A stretch of 64,000 nucleotides of DNA from Rhodobacterales bacterium (GTDB lineage Bacteria > Pseudomonadota > Alphaproteobacteria > Rhodobacterales > Rhodobacteraceae). Each line of letters begins with the position of its first letter. The stretch's first letter is position 1. Location: NCBI GenBank assembly GCA_003228875.1, contig QIGK01000141.1:1-64000 (forward strand), written 5' to 3'. The notes below the pieces were generated by a model that saw only the letters and a program-made list of their open reading frames with translations, was not told where the DNA came from and made no database searches. Positions 27,424 to 35,202 of the stretch are shown here, one piece after another. Both the position numbers and the translations under genes were made by a program.

Positions 27424-28449
27424 TTAATGCGCGGCGGGTGTCACCATTGCGTCAATTGCCGATTTAAGCGTGATTGCACCGATTGCGCTGTTTTTGTCAT
27501 CAACGATATTTGCCTCGGCCTCGCCGGATTCGACCATCAGTTTGGCCGCATGTTCCAACCGGCTGCCAGAGGGAATGGTGATCGAAGACCCACCATTGGC
27601 ACCGGTCATAATGGTATCCACTCGGATCACACGGCCTCGGTTCACTTCTTTGATAAAGTCGGCAATATAAGAATCGGCAGGGTTCAACACAATTTCTTGC
27701 CCTGTGCCTTGCTGAATAACCGCGCCGTCACGCAAGATGGCGATTTGGTCGCCAAGGCGCAGAGCCTCATCCAGATCGTGGGTGATGAACACAATGGTCT
27801 TTTGCAGGTCTTTTTGCAATTCCAGCAGGATGGTTTGCATATCCATACGGATCAACGGATCAAGGGCTGAGAACGCCTCGTCCATCAGCAAAATATCCGC
27901 GTCATTGGTCAGCGCCCGCGCGAGGCCCACACGTTGTTGCATACCACCCGAAAGCTGGTTGGGGTAATTGTTTTCAAACCCTTCAAGCCCAACCCGTTTC
28001 AGCCAATGCATAGCGCGATCATGACGTTCCTTTTTGTCAACGCCTTGCAATTCCAAGCCGAAAACCGTGTTATCAACCACGGTGCGATGCGGCAGCAAAG
28101 CGAATTTCTGAAACACCATCGCGGTTTTATGGCGGCGGAATTCCTGAAGATCAGCTTTGGACATTTTGCACACGTCTTCGCCCTGAAAAATCACTTCGCC
28201 AGCGGTTGGGTCGATCAGGCGGTTAATGTGGCGGATCATGGTAGATTTGCCTGATCCTGACAGCCCCATTATGACCTGAATTTTGGCTGAAGGCATGTGG
28301 ATATTGATGTTTTTCAACCCCAATACATGGCCGTGCTTGGCGTTCAGATCATCTTTGGACATGCCGTTTTCCACGGCTTCGATATATTTTTCGCCGTGCG
28401 CGCCAAATATTTTGTAAAGGTTCTTAACCTCAATGCTATTATCAGCCAT
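27424..28449 (-). CDS. proV: Glycine betaine/proline-type ABC transporter ATP-binding protein
   Basis: A 341-residue ABC ATPase of the ProV/OpuAA type. Walker A is GLSGSGKSTMIRHINRL, the signature LSGGMQQRVGLARAL and Walker B DILLMDEAFSALDPLIR. The start NSIEVKNLYKIFGAHG and the C-terminal CBS-like tail (about residues 275-341) match osmolyte transporters. It overlaps the permease gene by 8 bp. In this operon it is followed directly by nitrile hydratase, so the cargo may be a quaternary or zwitterionic compound other than betaine. Inferred location is the cytoplasmic face of the inner membrane. Confidence 0.9.
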   Translation of the reverse strand: MADNSIEVKNLYKIFGAHGEKYIEAVENGMSKDDLNAKHGHVLGLKNINIHMPSAKIQVIMGLSGSGKSTMIRHINRLIDPTAGEVIFQGEDVCKMSKADLQEFRRHKTAMVFQKFALLPHRTVVDNTVFGLELQGVDKKERHDRAMHWLKRVGLEGFENNYPNQLSGGMQQRVGLARALTNDADILLMDEAFSALDPLIRMDMQTILLELQKDLQKTIVFITHDLDEALRLGDQIAILRDGAVIQQGTGQEIVLNPADSYIADFIKEVNRGRVIRVDTIMTGANGGSSITIPSGSRLEHAAKLMVESGEAEANIVDDKNSAIGAITLKSAIDAMVTPAAH

Positions 28450-29365
28450 GGATCACCTCCGAGTGCTTTTGCAGGCGTTTGCCAAATTTTTGCGAGACCC
28501 GATCAAACACAATGGCAATGGCAACAATTGCTGAACCATTCATCAAACCCAGCGCCAGATATTGATTGTTAACCGCCTTCAGAACTTCAGAACCAAGCCC
28601 CTGAACACCGATCAGCGCCGCCACAACCACCATGGCCAGTGCCATCATAATGGTCTGGTTCACACCGGCAAATATATTGGGAAGCGCCAGTGGCAATTGC
28701 ACGGTAAACAGCTTTTGGCGGGGCGATGCACCAAACGCATCCGCGGCCTCAAGCACGTCTTTGTCCACCAGCCGGATGCCCAGATTGGTCAGGCGCACCA
28801 CGGGCGGAATCGCGTAAATGCACACGGCAATCAACCCCGGCACCTTGCCAATGCCCAAAAGCATCAGGATCGGAATCAGGTAAACAAAACTGGGGATGGT
28901 TTGCATAAAATCCAGAACCGGCGTGATTACCGCTTGGGTTCGATCCGATTTTGACATCAGGATGCCGAGTGGAATGCCGATAATAATACAAAGCGCCGTA
29001 GCAACAGAGATCAGCGCAAGGGTGAACATCATGTCCTCCCACATGCCCAAATATCCAATCACCAATAGGGAGGCAACAGTGCCAGCCACCAGACCCCAAG
29101 ACCGCGCGCCAGCGTAAACCAAGGCAGCTAGAATAACGATCATCAGCGGCCACGGCGTCGCGACAACCAGCTTTTCAAACCAGACCAGAATTTTCAGCAG
29201 CGGCACAAAAAAGCCTTCGATACTTTCGCCCCATTCGCGGGTGAAGTCCCTGAATGTTTCGTCAATTCCCTTTTTGAAATCCCGCAGGTCGCCGCGGCTC
29301 ATTTCCGGAAATTCGGTTAGTAATTCGGTTAAATTCAAGCCAGCTTCGGTATTATCCGTGCTCAT
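28442..29365 (-). CDS. proW: Glycine betaine/proline-type ABC transporter permease
   Basis: A 307-residue inner-membrane permease of the ProW/OpuAB family. A ~70-residue soluble N-terminus precedes about seven hydrophobic helices. The coupling loop reads EAADAFGASPRQKLFTVQLPLALPNIFAGVNQTIMMALAMVVVAALIG, very typical of ProW. It starts 81 bp after the binding-protein stop, with a strong hairpin in between, and overlaps the ATPase start by 8 bp. Confidence 0.92.
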   Translation of the reverse strand: MSTDNTEAGLNLTELLTEFPEMSRGDLRDFKKGIDETFRDFTREWGESIEGFFVPLLKILVWFEKLVVATPWPLMIVILAALVYAGARSWGLVAGTVASLLVIGYLGMWEDMMFTLALISVATALCIIIGIPLGILMSKSDRTQAVITPVLDFMQTIPSFVYLIPILMLLGIGKVPGLIAVCIYAIPPVVRLTNLGIRLVDKDVLEAADAFGASPRQKLFTVQLPLALPNIFAGVNQTIMMALAMVVVAALIGVQGLGSEVLKAVNNQYLALGLMNGSAIVAIAIVFDRVSQKFGKRLQKHSEVIHG

Positions 29366-29399
29366 TTTTTTTGTCCCCCTGATCCCTTAAAACAACAAA

Positions 29400-29423
29400 G
29401 GCCCGTCGAGATGTCGACGGGCC
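29400..29423 (-). terminator. Strong intercistronic hairpin between proX-like and proW genes
   Basis: A perfect 10-bp stem (GGCCCGTCGA 29400-29409 with its complement 29414-29423) closes a 4-nt loop. In the transcribed (minus) direction it lies 23 nt after the binding-protein stop and is followed only by a T-rich TTTGTTGTTTT, so it looks like an attenuator or mRNA-stabilising element rather than a full terminator. Confidence 0.65.
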
Positions 29424-29446
29424 AGTTTTTTGCTATTGGTCCAAAC

Positions 29447-30456
29447 TTAAAGCGCTGCTTTAACTTTGGCGGCTACTTCTTCGGAAACCCATGTAGTCCA
29501 GATGTCCTCATATTGGATCAGGAATTCAAAAGCAGCGTCTTCGCCATCAGCCTGTTCATCAGCCATATAGACCAGCATTGCACCCATTACAGGACCCGGG
29601 AATATCCGTGCAGCAAGGTAATCGTTGATTTCGCCGCCATTTTGCATGAATTCATCGGTTACAATAGTGAACACTTCGGACTTAATCCAAGCGGTCTGTT
29701 GGGGGTCTGCACAACCGTCTGTTGCCATACAATTGTTCCAGTTGTCATCACCGGCATAGTCAACACCAAAAGGCACAGGCTGCATTTCGTATTTACCAAT
29801 GATTGATGTTGGAGACCAGTAATAGCCCAACCAGTTTTCGCCGCGCTCATTTGCTTTGGCAATAGAGGCATCAAGACCAGCAGCCGAACCCGGATCAACC
29901 AGAACCCAGCCTTTTTCAGCCATGTTAAAGGCTTCAAACAGGTTGTTGTTGATGTTCTGACAGCCCCAGCCAGCCGGACAGCCAACAAAAGCTCCTTTTG
30001 AGGGGTCTTCTTGTGACGGGAACAGATCAGGACGTTCGATCCAGTCAAGCACGGTCACAAGTTCAGGGTTGGCAGCGGCAGTATATGCTGGTACCCACCA
30101 GCCTTCGCCAAGACCAGTAATAGGTCCGGTATTAACCGCGTGCAAACGTCCATCGGCGATGGCTGCATCGACCAAAACCCTCACACCGTTCACCCATTGC
30201 TCACCGGCAATATCAGGGGTACCTTTGGCATCCATAGACGCAAAAATAGCCGACGTGCCGCCAACGATTAGCTCAATATTGCAACCGTAACCCTCCTCCA
30301 AGATGATTTTATCAACATTGGCCAGTTGGCCAGTAATTCACCGGATGCCCAGTTGAATTCCCCCATGGAAATGTCGCCGCAATGTTCTCCGGCATAAGCG
30401 CTGCTGGCGCCAAAACTGGCAGCCAGCAAGGCCACCGTGGTTAGAATTTTTTTCAT
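29447..30456 (-). pseudogene. proX: Glycine betaine-type substrate-binding protein gene, frameshifted by an 8-bp duplication
   Basis: OpuAC/ProX-family periplasmic binding protein. Translation from ATG 30456 (after GGGAG) gives a clear signal peptide MKKILTTVALLAASFGASSAYA and mature GEHCGDISMGEFNWASGELLAN. The frame is then lost at a direct 8-bp tandem duplication (TTGGCCAG twice, plus strand 30318-30333) and resumes in another frame as VDKIILEEGYGCNIELIVGG down to the stop at 29447. Removing one copy gives exactly 334 codons, a normal length. Later parts show NPELVTVLDWIERPDLFPSQEDPSKG, GENWLGYYWSPTSIIGKYEM and a C-terminal helix. As written, the transporter lacks its binding protein; a sequencing error or reversible slippage is possible. 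Confidence 0.8.
30318..30333. repeat. Exact 8-bp tandem duplication inside the proX-like gene
   Basis: TTGGCCAG occurs at 30318-30325 and is repeated at 30326-30333. The second copy shifts the reading frame by +2. Deleting either copy restores one continuous open frame of 333 residues. Confidence 0.95.
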
Positions 30457-30736
30457 TAGATTTCTCCCTGTTATAAAATTTGTTGGCCCATAGGTAAGCC
30501 ACAGGTCATAAAGATGCAAAGGCTTAGTTGGCGGCTTTGGCAATTATGACGATATGTTTAGGGCTTTCACCCCTTTGGTGGTTTTGTGCAAAAACTGTAT
30601 CGGCGCGGGTTATTTTGTTTCTCCATATATTATTCAGGGCTTGGAGCCGCCAAGCCCAATTAGCCAATACCGACATTTTTAGGCCGCTATACGGCGTCAG
30701 CCTGCCGTAATACTGCGAAAAACAAGGGCAGATTAT

Positions 30737-31336
30737 TTACATCAACCCGCGAAGCCCGTGCAAAGTCAGCGCGCTAACCGTTCCGGCATAATCGGTTCGG
30801 GCTGCTGTGCCCGATTCGGCATTCCACATATAATACCAGTTTAACATACCAAATACCGACATGGTTGTGGCGTGTAACCGCGCCTTATCATTGGCAAATA
30901 TTTCCGGCGCAACCTGCCGCAGGGTGGTGGAGAAACAACCGATAATATCGCGCTGATAGTTTTTTAGCTGGCCTTGTTGCGCCTTTGGCAACATGCCAAA
31001 CCCCTTGGACTGGATGCGGTGCTGATGGTCCGCGCCCTCATAGGCCAGCAGGGTTTCCAGCACCAGCGCATGAAACTGTTTTTCAGGCGGCAGGCTGGCA
31101 ATATCCAGCCCGCAAATCCGGTTGCGCAGCCCAGAAAGATAGCTGTCGAGAATATCAAAAAGCAGGGCTTCTTTACCGTCATAATAATGATAGATATTGC
31201 CCTTGGAAATCCCGCAAGCCGCGCCAAGCTGGGCCATGGTGGCACGGTCAAACCCGAGTTCTGCAAACACCATGGCGGCCTGTTTCAGAATATGCTGGCG
31301 TTTCTGGTCATAATCCTTGGCAATCGGACGGGCCAT
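30737..31336 (-). CDS. TetR-family regulator of the phenylacetate region (PaaR-like)
   Basis: A 199-residue TetR repressor. The N-terminal HTH is in IAKDYDQKRQHILKQAAMVFAELGFDRATMAQLGAACGISKGNIYHYYDGKEALLFDI (residues ~4-60), followed by a helical ligand domain. It starts 2 bp after the paaK stop, so it is co-transcribed with paaI and paaK and likely autoregulated. TetR proteins in this position in other bacteria respond to phenylacetyl-CoA. A palindrome in the divergent paaI / hydratase-dehydrogenase promoter region (33122-33137) is the probable target. Confidence 0.85.
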   Translation of the reverse strand: MARPIAKDYDQKRQHILKQAAMVFAELGFDRATMAQLGAACGISKGNIYHYYDGKEALLFDILDSYLSGLRNRICGLDIASLPPEKQFHALVLETLLAYEGADHQHRIQSKGFGMLPKAQQGQLKNYQRDIIGCFSTTLRQVAPEIFANDKARLHATTMSVFGMLNWYYMWNAESGTAARTDYAGTVSALTLHGLRGLM

Positions 31337-31338
31337 TT

Positions 31339-32649
31339 CTAACCTTTTGGCCGGTTGTCAACCACCCGAACCGCCTTGCCTTGCGAACGCGCAACACTGC
31401 TGGGATCGCCCACATTGACCTCGGTGCTAACCCCGACAGCATCCTTGATACGCTTGGCCAGCATCCGCGCAGCGGCGGTTTTGGAAAGGGTGTCAGCGGC
31501 ATTTGGCAAGGCCTCCACATGGATACGCAAGGCATCCATATGACCGGCGCGGTATCGCTCAATGTAATAATGAGGCGCAATACCCCCCGTGGCCAGCACC
31601 TGTTCTTCAATCTGGGTCGGAAACAGGTTCACCCCGCGTAAAATAATCATATCATCCGATCGCCCGGTAATTTTTTCCATACGCCGCATGGACCGCGCTG
31701 TGCCGGGCAAAAGGCGGGTAAGATCGCGGGTCCGATACCTAATCATCGGCATGCCTTCTTTGGTAAGCGTAGTAAAAACCAGCTCTCCCATTTCGCCATC
31801 CGCCACCAGATCACCCGTATCGGGGTTTATGATTTCAGGGTAAAAATGGTCCTCCCAGATATGCAAACCATCTTTGGTTTCCACACATTCATTTGCCACC
31901 CCCGGCCCCATAATCTCGGACAATCCGTAAATATCGACCGCATGCATATCAAAGGCTTCCTCGACCTGTTGCCGCATGGCATTTGTCCACGGCTCGGCCC
32001 CGAAAATGCCCACGTTTAGCGAACATTCCCGAGGGTCCAGCCCGCGATTGTGGAATTCCTCAAGAATATTCAGCATATAAGACGGGGTTACGGTGATGGC
32101 ATCTGGCTTGAAATCCTCGATCAAGGTCACTTGGCGCGTGGTCATCCCCCCCGAAACCGGCACCACGGTCGCACCCAGCCGCTCAATGCCGTAATGCGCC
32201 CCCAGCCCGCCGGTAAACAGCCCGTAACCATAGGCACTATGCACCATATCCCCGCGCCGCACCCCCGCTGCGCGCAGGCTGCGGGCCACCATATCGGCAA
32301 AAACATCAATGTCATTGGCCGTATACCCCACCACCGTGGGTTTGCCGGTAGTGCCGCTGGAGGCATGCAGCCGCATGATCTTTTCACGCGGCACCGCAAA
32401 CATGCCAAACGGATAGTTTTTGCGCAGATCATCCTTATGGGTAAACGGAAATCTGGCCAGATCACCCAGCGATTTCAAATCATCGGGATGCACACCGGCC
32501 GCATCAAACCGCTGTTTATACATCGGCACGTTTTCATAGGCATGTTTCAGCGACCATTGCATACGTTTAAGCTGCAAAGCCTGAATTTCATCGGTTGAGG
32601 CGGTTTCAATCACCTCCAGATCATCGGCTTTGGGGGACAGGTCTTTCAT
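31339..32649 (-). CDS. paaK: Phenylacetate-CoA ligase
   Basis: A 436-residue AMP-forming ligase that activates phenylacetate with CoA and ATP, the entry step of the pathway. The adenylate loop HASSGTTGKPTVVGYT lies around residue 95, YGYGLFTGGLGAHYG follows, and YGLSEIMGPGVANEC and the hinge ITGRSDDMIILRGVNLFPTQIEE are typical of PaaK. The size is typical of bacterial PaaK proteins. It overlaps the thioesterase gene paaI by four bases (ATGA, 32646-32649) and precedes the TetR gene by 2 bp, so the order paaI-paaK-tetR forms one leftward operon. Confidence 0.95.
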   Translation of the reverse strand: MKDLSPKADDLEVIETASTDEIQALQLKRMQWSLKHAYENVPMYKQRFDAAGVHPDDLKSLGDLARFPFTHKDDLRKNYPFGMFAVPREKIMRLHASSGTTGKPTVVGYTANDIDVFADMVARSLRAAGVRRGDMVHSAYGYGLFTGGLGAHYGIERLGATVVPVSGGMTTRQVTLIEDFKPDAITVTPSYMLNILEEFHNRGLDPRECSLNVGIFGAEPWTNAMRQQVEEAFDMHAVDIYGLSEIMGPGVANECVETKDGLHIWEDHFYPEIINPDTGDLVADGEMGELVFTTLTKEGMPMIRYRTRDLTRLLPGTARSMRRMEKITGRSDDMIILRGVNLFPTQIEEQVLATGGIAPHYYIERYRAGHMDALRIHVEALPNAADTLSKTAAARMLAKRIKDAVGVSTEVNVGDPSSVARSQGKAVRVVDNRPKG

Positions 32650-33080
32650 GGGGTTGCCTCATAAAAATGCTGGCCGGAAATGGAGCGGCAAAACCCGCGA
32701 AACTCGGCGATCAAATCATTGTTCTGGTTGGTGACACGCACGTCATAAATACCGTTACGGCCCTGCATGGATACCTCGACCGCGCTGGCGCTAAGCTGGT
32801 CATCAACCTTGGCAGGGCTGACATAAGTGATCAGATTATGTTGGCTAACCATACGCTGGTTGCGGCTGTTACAGGCAAAAGCAAAAGCGCTATCGGCCAG
32901 CGTAAACAAAAACCCGCCATGGCAAATGCCGTGGCCGTTGGTATGGTGCTTTTGCACTTGCATTGACATCTCGGCGCGGCCCGCATCAACATTTTGCAAC
33001 ACCAGCCCCAACCATTGCGAAGCATCATCATCAGCCCACATGGCAGCGGCGGATTTTTCTGCGCGTTGTTTCGGGGTCAT
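32646..33080 (-). CDS. paaI: Phenylacetyl-CoA pathway thioesterase
   Basis: A 144-residue hot-dog fold thioesterase. Family-like segments are GHGICHGGFLFTLADSAFAFACNS (active-site region) and NLITYVSPAKVDDQLSASAVEV. In the paa pathway it hydrolyses stalled ring-hydroxylated CoA esters and rescues CoA. The ATG at 33080 was chosen because the PaaI-like protein begins with MTPKQRAEKSAAAMWADDDAS; a longer frame would extend through the promoter region. It is the first gene of the leftward paaI-paaK-tetR operon. Confidence 0.9.
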   Translation of the reverse strand: MTPKQRAEKSAAAMWADDDASQWLGLVLQNVDAGRAEMSMQVQKHHTNGHGICHGGFLFTLADSAFAFACNSRNQRMVSQHNLITYVSPAKVDDQLSASAVEVSMQGRNGIYDVRVTNQNNDLIAEFRGFCRSISGQHFYEATP

Positions 33081-33121
33081 GGGGTGCCTTTTCAAAAAAT
33101 TCCATAAAAAGTTTGCATAAA

Positions 33122-33137
33122 TTGAACGTTCGGTCAA
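33122..33137. promoter_or_regulatory. Imperfect palindrome TTGAACGTTCGGTCAA in the divergent paa promoter region
   Basis: Twelve of sixteen bases are symmetric, with the core AACGTTCGGT resembling TetR-type operators of acyl-CoA-responsive regulators. It sits 42 bp upstream of paaI and 32 bp upstream of the rightward hydratase/dehydrogenase gene, so one bound repressor could silence both operons. The TetR gene at 30737-31336 is the obvious candidate to bind it. Confidence 0.5.
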
Positions 33138-33168
33138 TAAATAAAAAACCAATCACCCCGAGGCCAAA

Positions 33169-35202
33169 ATGCCCCAAACCCAGATCGTTACCGTTACCGT
33201 TGAAAACGACATTGCGTGGCTGACCATTAACAACCCACCGATCAACGCCGCCTCGCGCGATATGCGGGCCGGTTTGGTCGAGGCAATCAAACAAGCCCAA
33301 TCGGCAAAACTGGCGGTGTTGATCGGGGCCGGGCGCACCTTTACGGCGGGTGGTGATATGACCGAATTTGACCATGCACCGCAAGAACCGCACCTGCCGG
33401 ATGTGGTGCAAATACTGGAGAACAGCAAAACCCCGTTTATCGCCGCCCTGCATGGCACAGTATTGGGCGGAGGCTTTGAAATCGCCATGGGCTGCGCGTG
33501 GCGCATCGCAAAAACCGGCACCCGTTTTGGCCTGCCAGAGATCAATATAGGCATCATCCCCGGCGCAGGCGGCACCCAGCGATTACCGCGACTGATCGGT
33601 ATGAAAGCCGCCATTGACATGGCTTGCACTGGCCAGATGATCGACGCCGCTGCATTGTTTGAACTAGGCGGGCTGGATGCAATCACCGATGATCTGCACG
33701 GGTTTGTGCAAGATTTTGCCAATAATCTGCCCCCGCAACCAACCCCGATCAGCCAGCGCAAGGTGGCCCCGTTGCCAGCCCAAGAACTGGAAACCCTTAA
33801 GGCTGGCATCATAAAACGCAGCAAAGGCCAGCAAGCCCCACTCGATAATTTCAAGGCCATAGGCTGGGCCACGTTGCCCTTTGAAAAAGGTCAACCAATG
33901 GAGCGCAGCAAACATCTCGCCATGCGAGATACCCCAGAATCCCGCAGCCTGCGCCACGCCTTTTTTGCCGAACGCAGCGTTGCCAAACCCGCTGCAATCA
34001 AAGGCGCAACCCCGCGCGAAATCACCCATGTCGCCATTGTCGGCGGAGGTGTGATGGGGGTGGGTATCACAATTTCCTGCCTGAATGCAGGGCTGAAAGT
34101 CAGCATTGTTGAACGCGACACTGCCAACGCCAGCGCAGCGCAGGCGTTGGTTCTGGGTATTCTGGAAACAGCAGCAGAACGCGGCAAAACCACCGTCGAT
34201 CAAGCCAAGGAACGGATGGCGCAATTCAACAGCTCTGATGATTGCGCGACCGCCAGCACCGCCGATCTGGCCATTGAGGCGGTGTTTGAAGACCTTGCCA
34301 CCAAACAATCGGTTTTTGTCCAATTGGCCGAGGTGATGGACAAAAACGCAATCCTTGCCACCAACACATCCTATCTCGATCCGGCTCAGATTTTCAAAGA
34401 CATCAAAAACCCGTCCCGATGTCTGGGCCTGCATTTTTTCAGCCCCGCCCATATCATGAAACTGCTTGAAATCGTGGCCATGCCCGCCACCGCGCCCGAA
34501 GTGCTGGCCACAGGATTTGCACTGGGCAAACGCCTGCAAAAAACCTCGGTTCTGTCAGGCATTTGTGATGGCTTCATCGGCAATCGCATGTTGGCCAGCT
34601 ATCGCCGCGCTGCTGATTATCTGCTGGCAGATGGCGCATTGCCTGCCTAAATCGATGCCGCAATGCGCGATTTCGGCATGCCGATGGGACCGTATGAACT
34701 GCAAGACCTTACCGGTCTGCAAATCGCATGGGCCAACCGCAAACGCCTTGCCGCCAGCCGCCCGGAATCCGAACGCTATATCCCTTTTGGTGACATGCTG
34801 TGCGAACAGGGTTTTTTCGGCCAGCGCAGCGGGCAGGGCTGGTATGTCTATGAAAAAGGTGCGCGCCAGCCATTGCCAAACCCCGCTATGGATAAAATGA
34901 TCACCGCCTATTCTGCCGCGCAAGGCATCACCCGCCGGAATTTCACCAATTCAGACATCGTCGCGCAGCTAATGGCAGTGCTGGCCAATGAAGGCGCGTT
35001 GATTGTCCAACAAGCCATAGCCGAGGATTTCGCTGCCATAGACACCGTAAAGCTCGCCGGATACGGCTTTCCGCGTTGGCGCGGCGGCCCGATGCAATAT
35101 GCCCGCGAGACCAGCTGGGCAAAAACCATCAAAACCATGCAACAGGTTGCAAACCAAAGCAATAATTCATGGCAATTGGCTAATTTCGAGGGATTAAAGT
35201 GA
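33169..35202 (+). pseudogene. Fused enoyl-CoA hydratase / 3-hydroxyacyl-CoA dehydrogenase of the paa pathway, with in-frame stop
   Basis: FadJ-like fusion; it would hydrate and then oxidise the C6 intermediates of phenylacetate breakdown (PaaF- and PaaH-type steps). Residues 1-190 are a crotonase domain with both catalytic glutamates (Glu104 in GGGFE, Glu124 in LPEIN). The dehydrogenase part begins with the NAD site VAIVGGGVMGVG (288-299) and shows HFFSPAH and DGFIGNRM. Codon 494 is TAA (34648-34650); the same frame continues as IDAAMRDFGMPMGPYELQDLTGL to 35202, restoring the normal 677-residue family length. Homologues usually have Glu or Gln near this point, one base away from TAA. The N-terminal 493 residues alone lack the helical C-terminal domains needed for dimerisation and substrate binding. 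Confidence 0.8.

Noticed and set aside
33664-34539. 291-codon open frame antisense to the paa hydratase/dehydrogenase fusion
   Set aside because: Opposite-strand shadow with Cys/Phe/Gly-rich, non-protein-like composition.
34648-34650. Programmed stop-codon readthrough or unusual genetic code
   Set aside because: TAA terminates many other genes in the window normally, and no recoding signal is evident, so a nonsense change is simpler.
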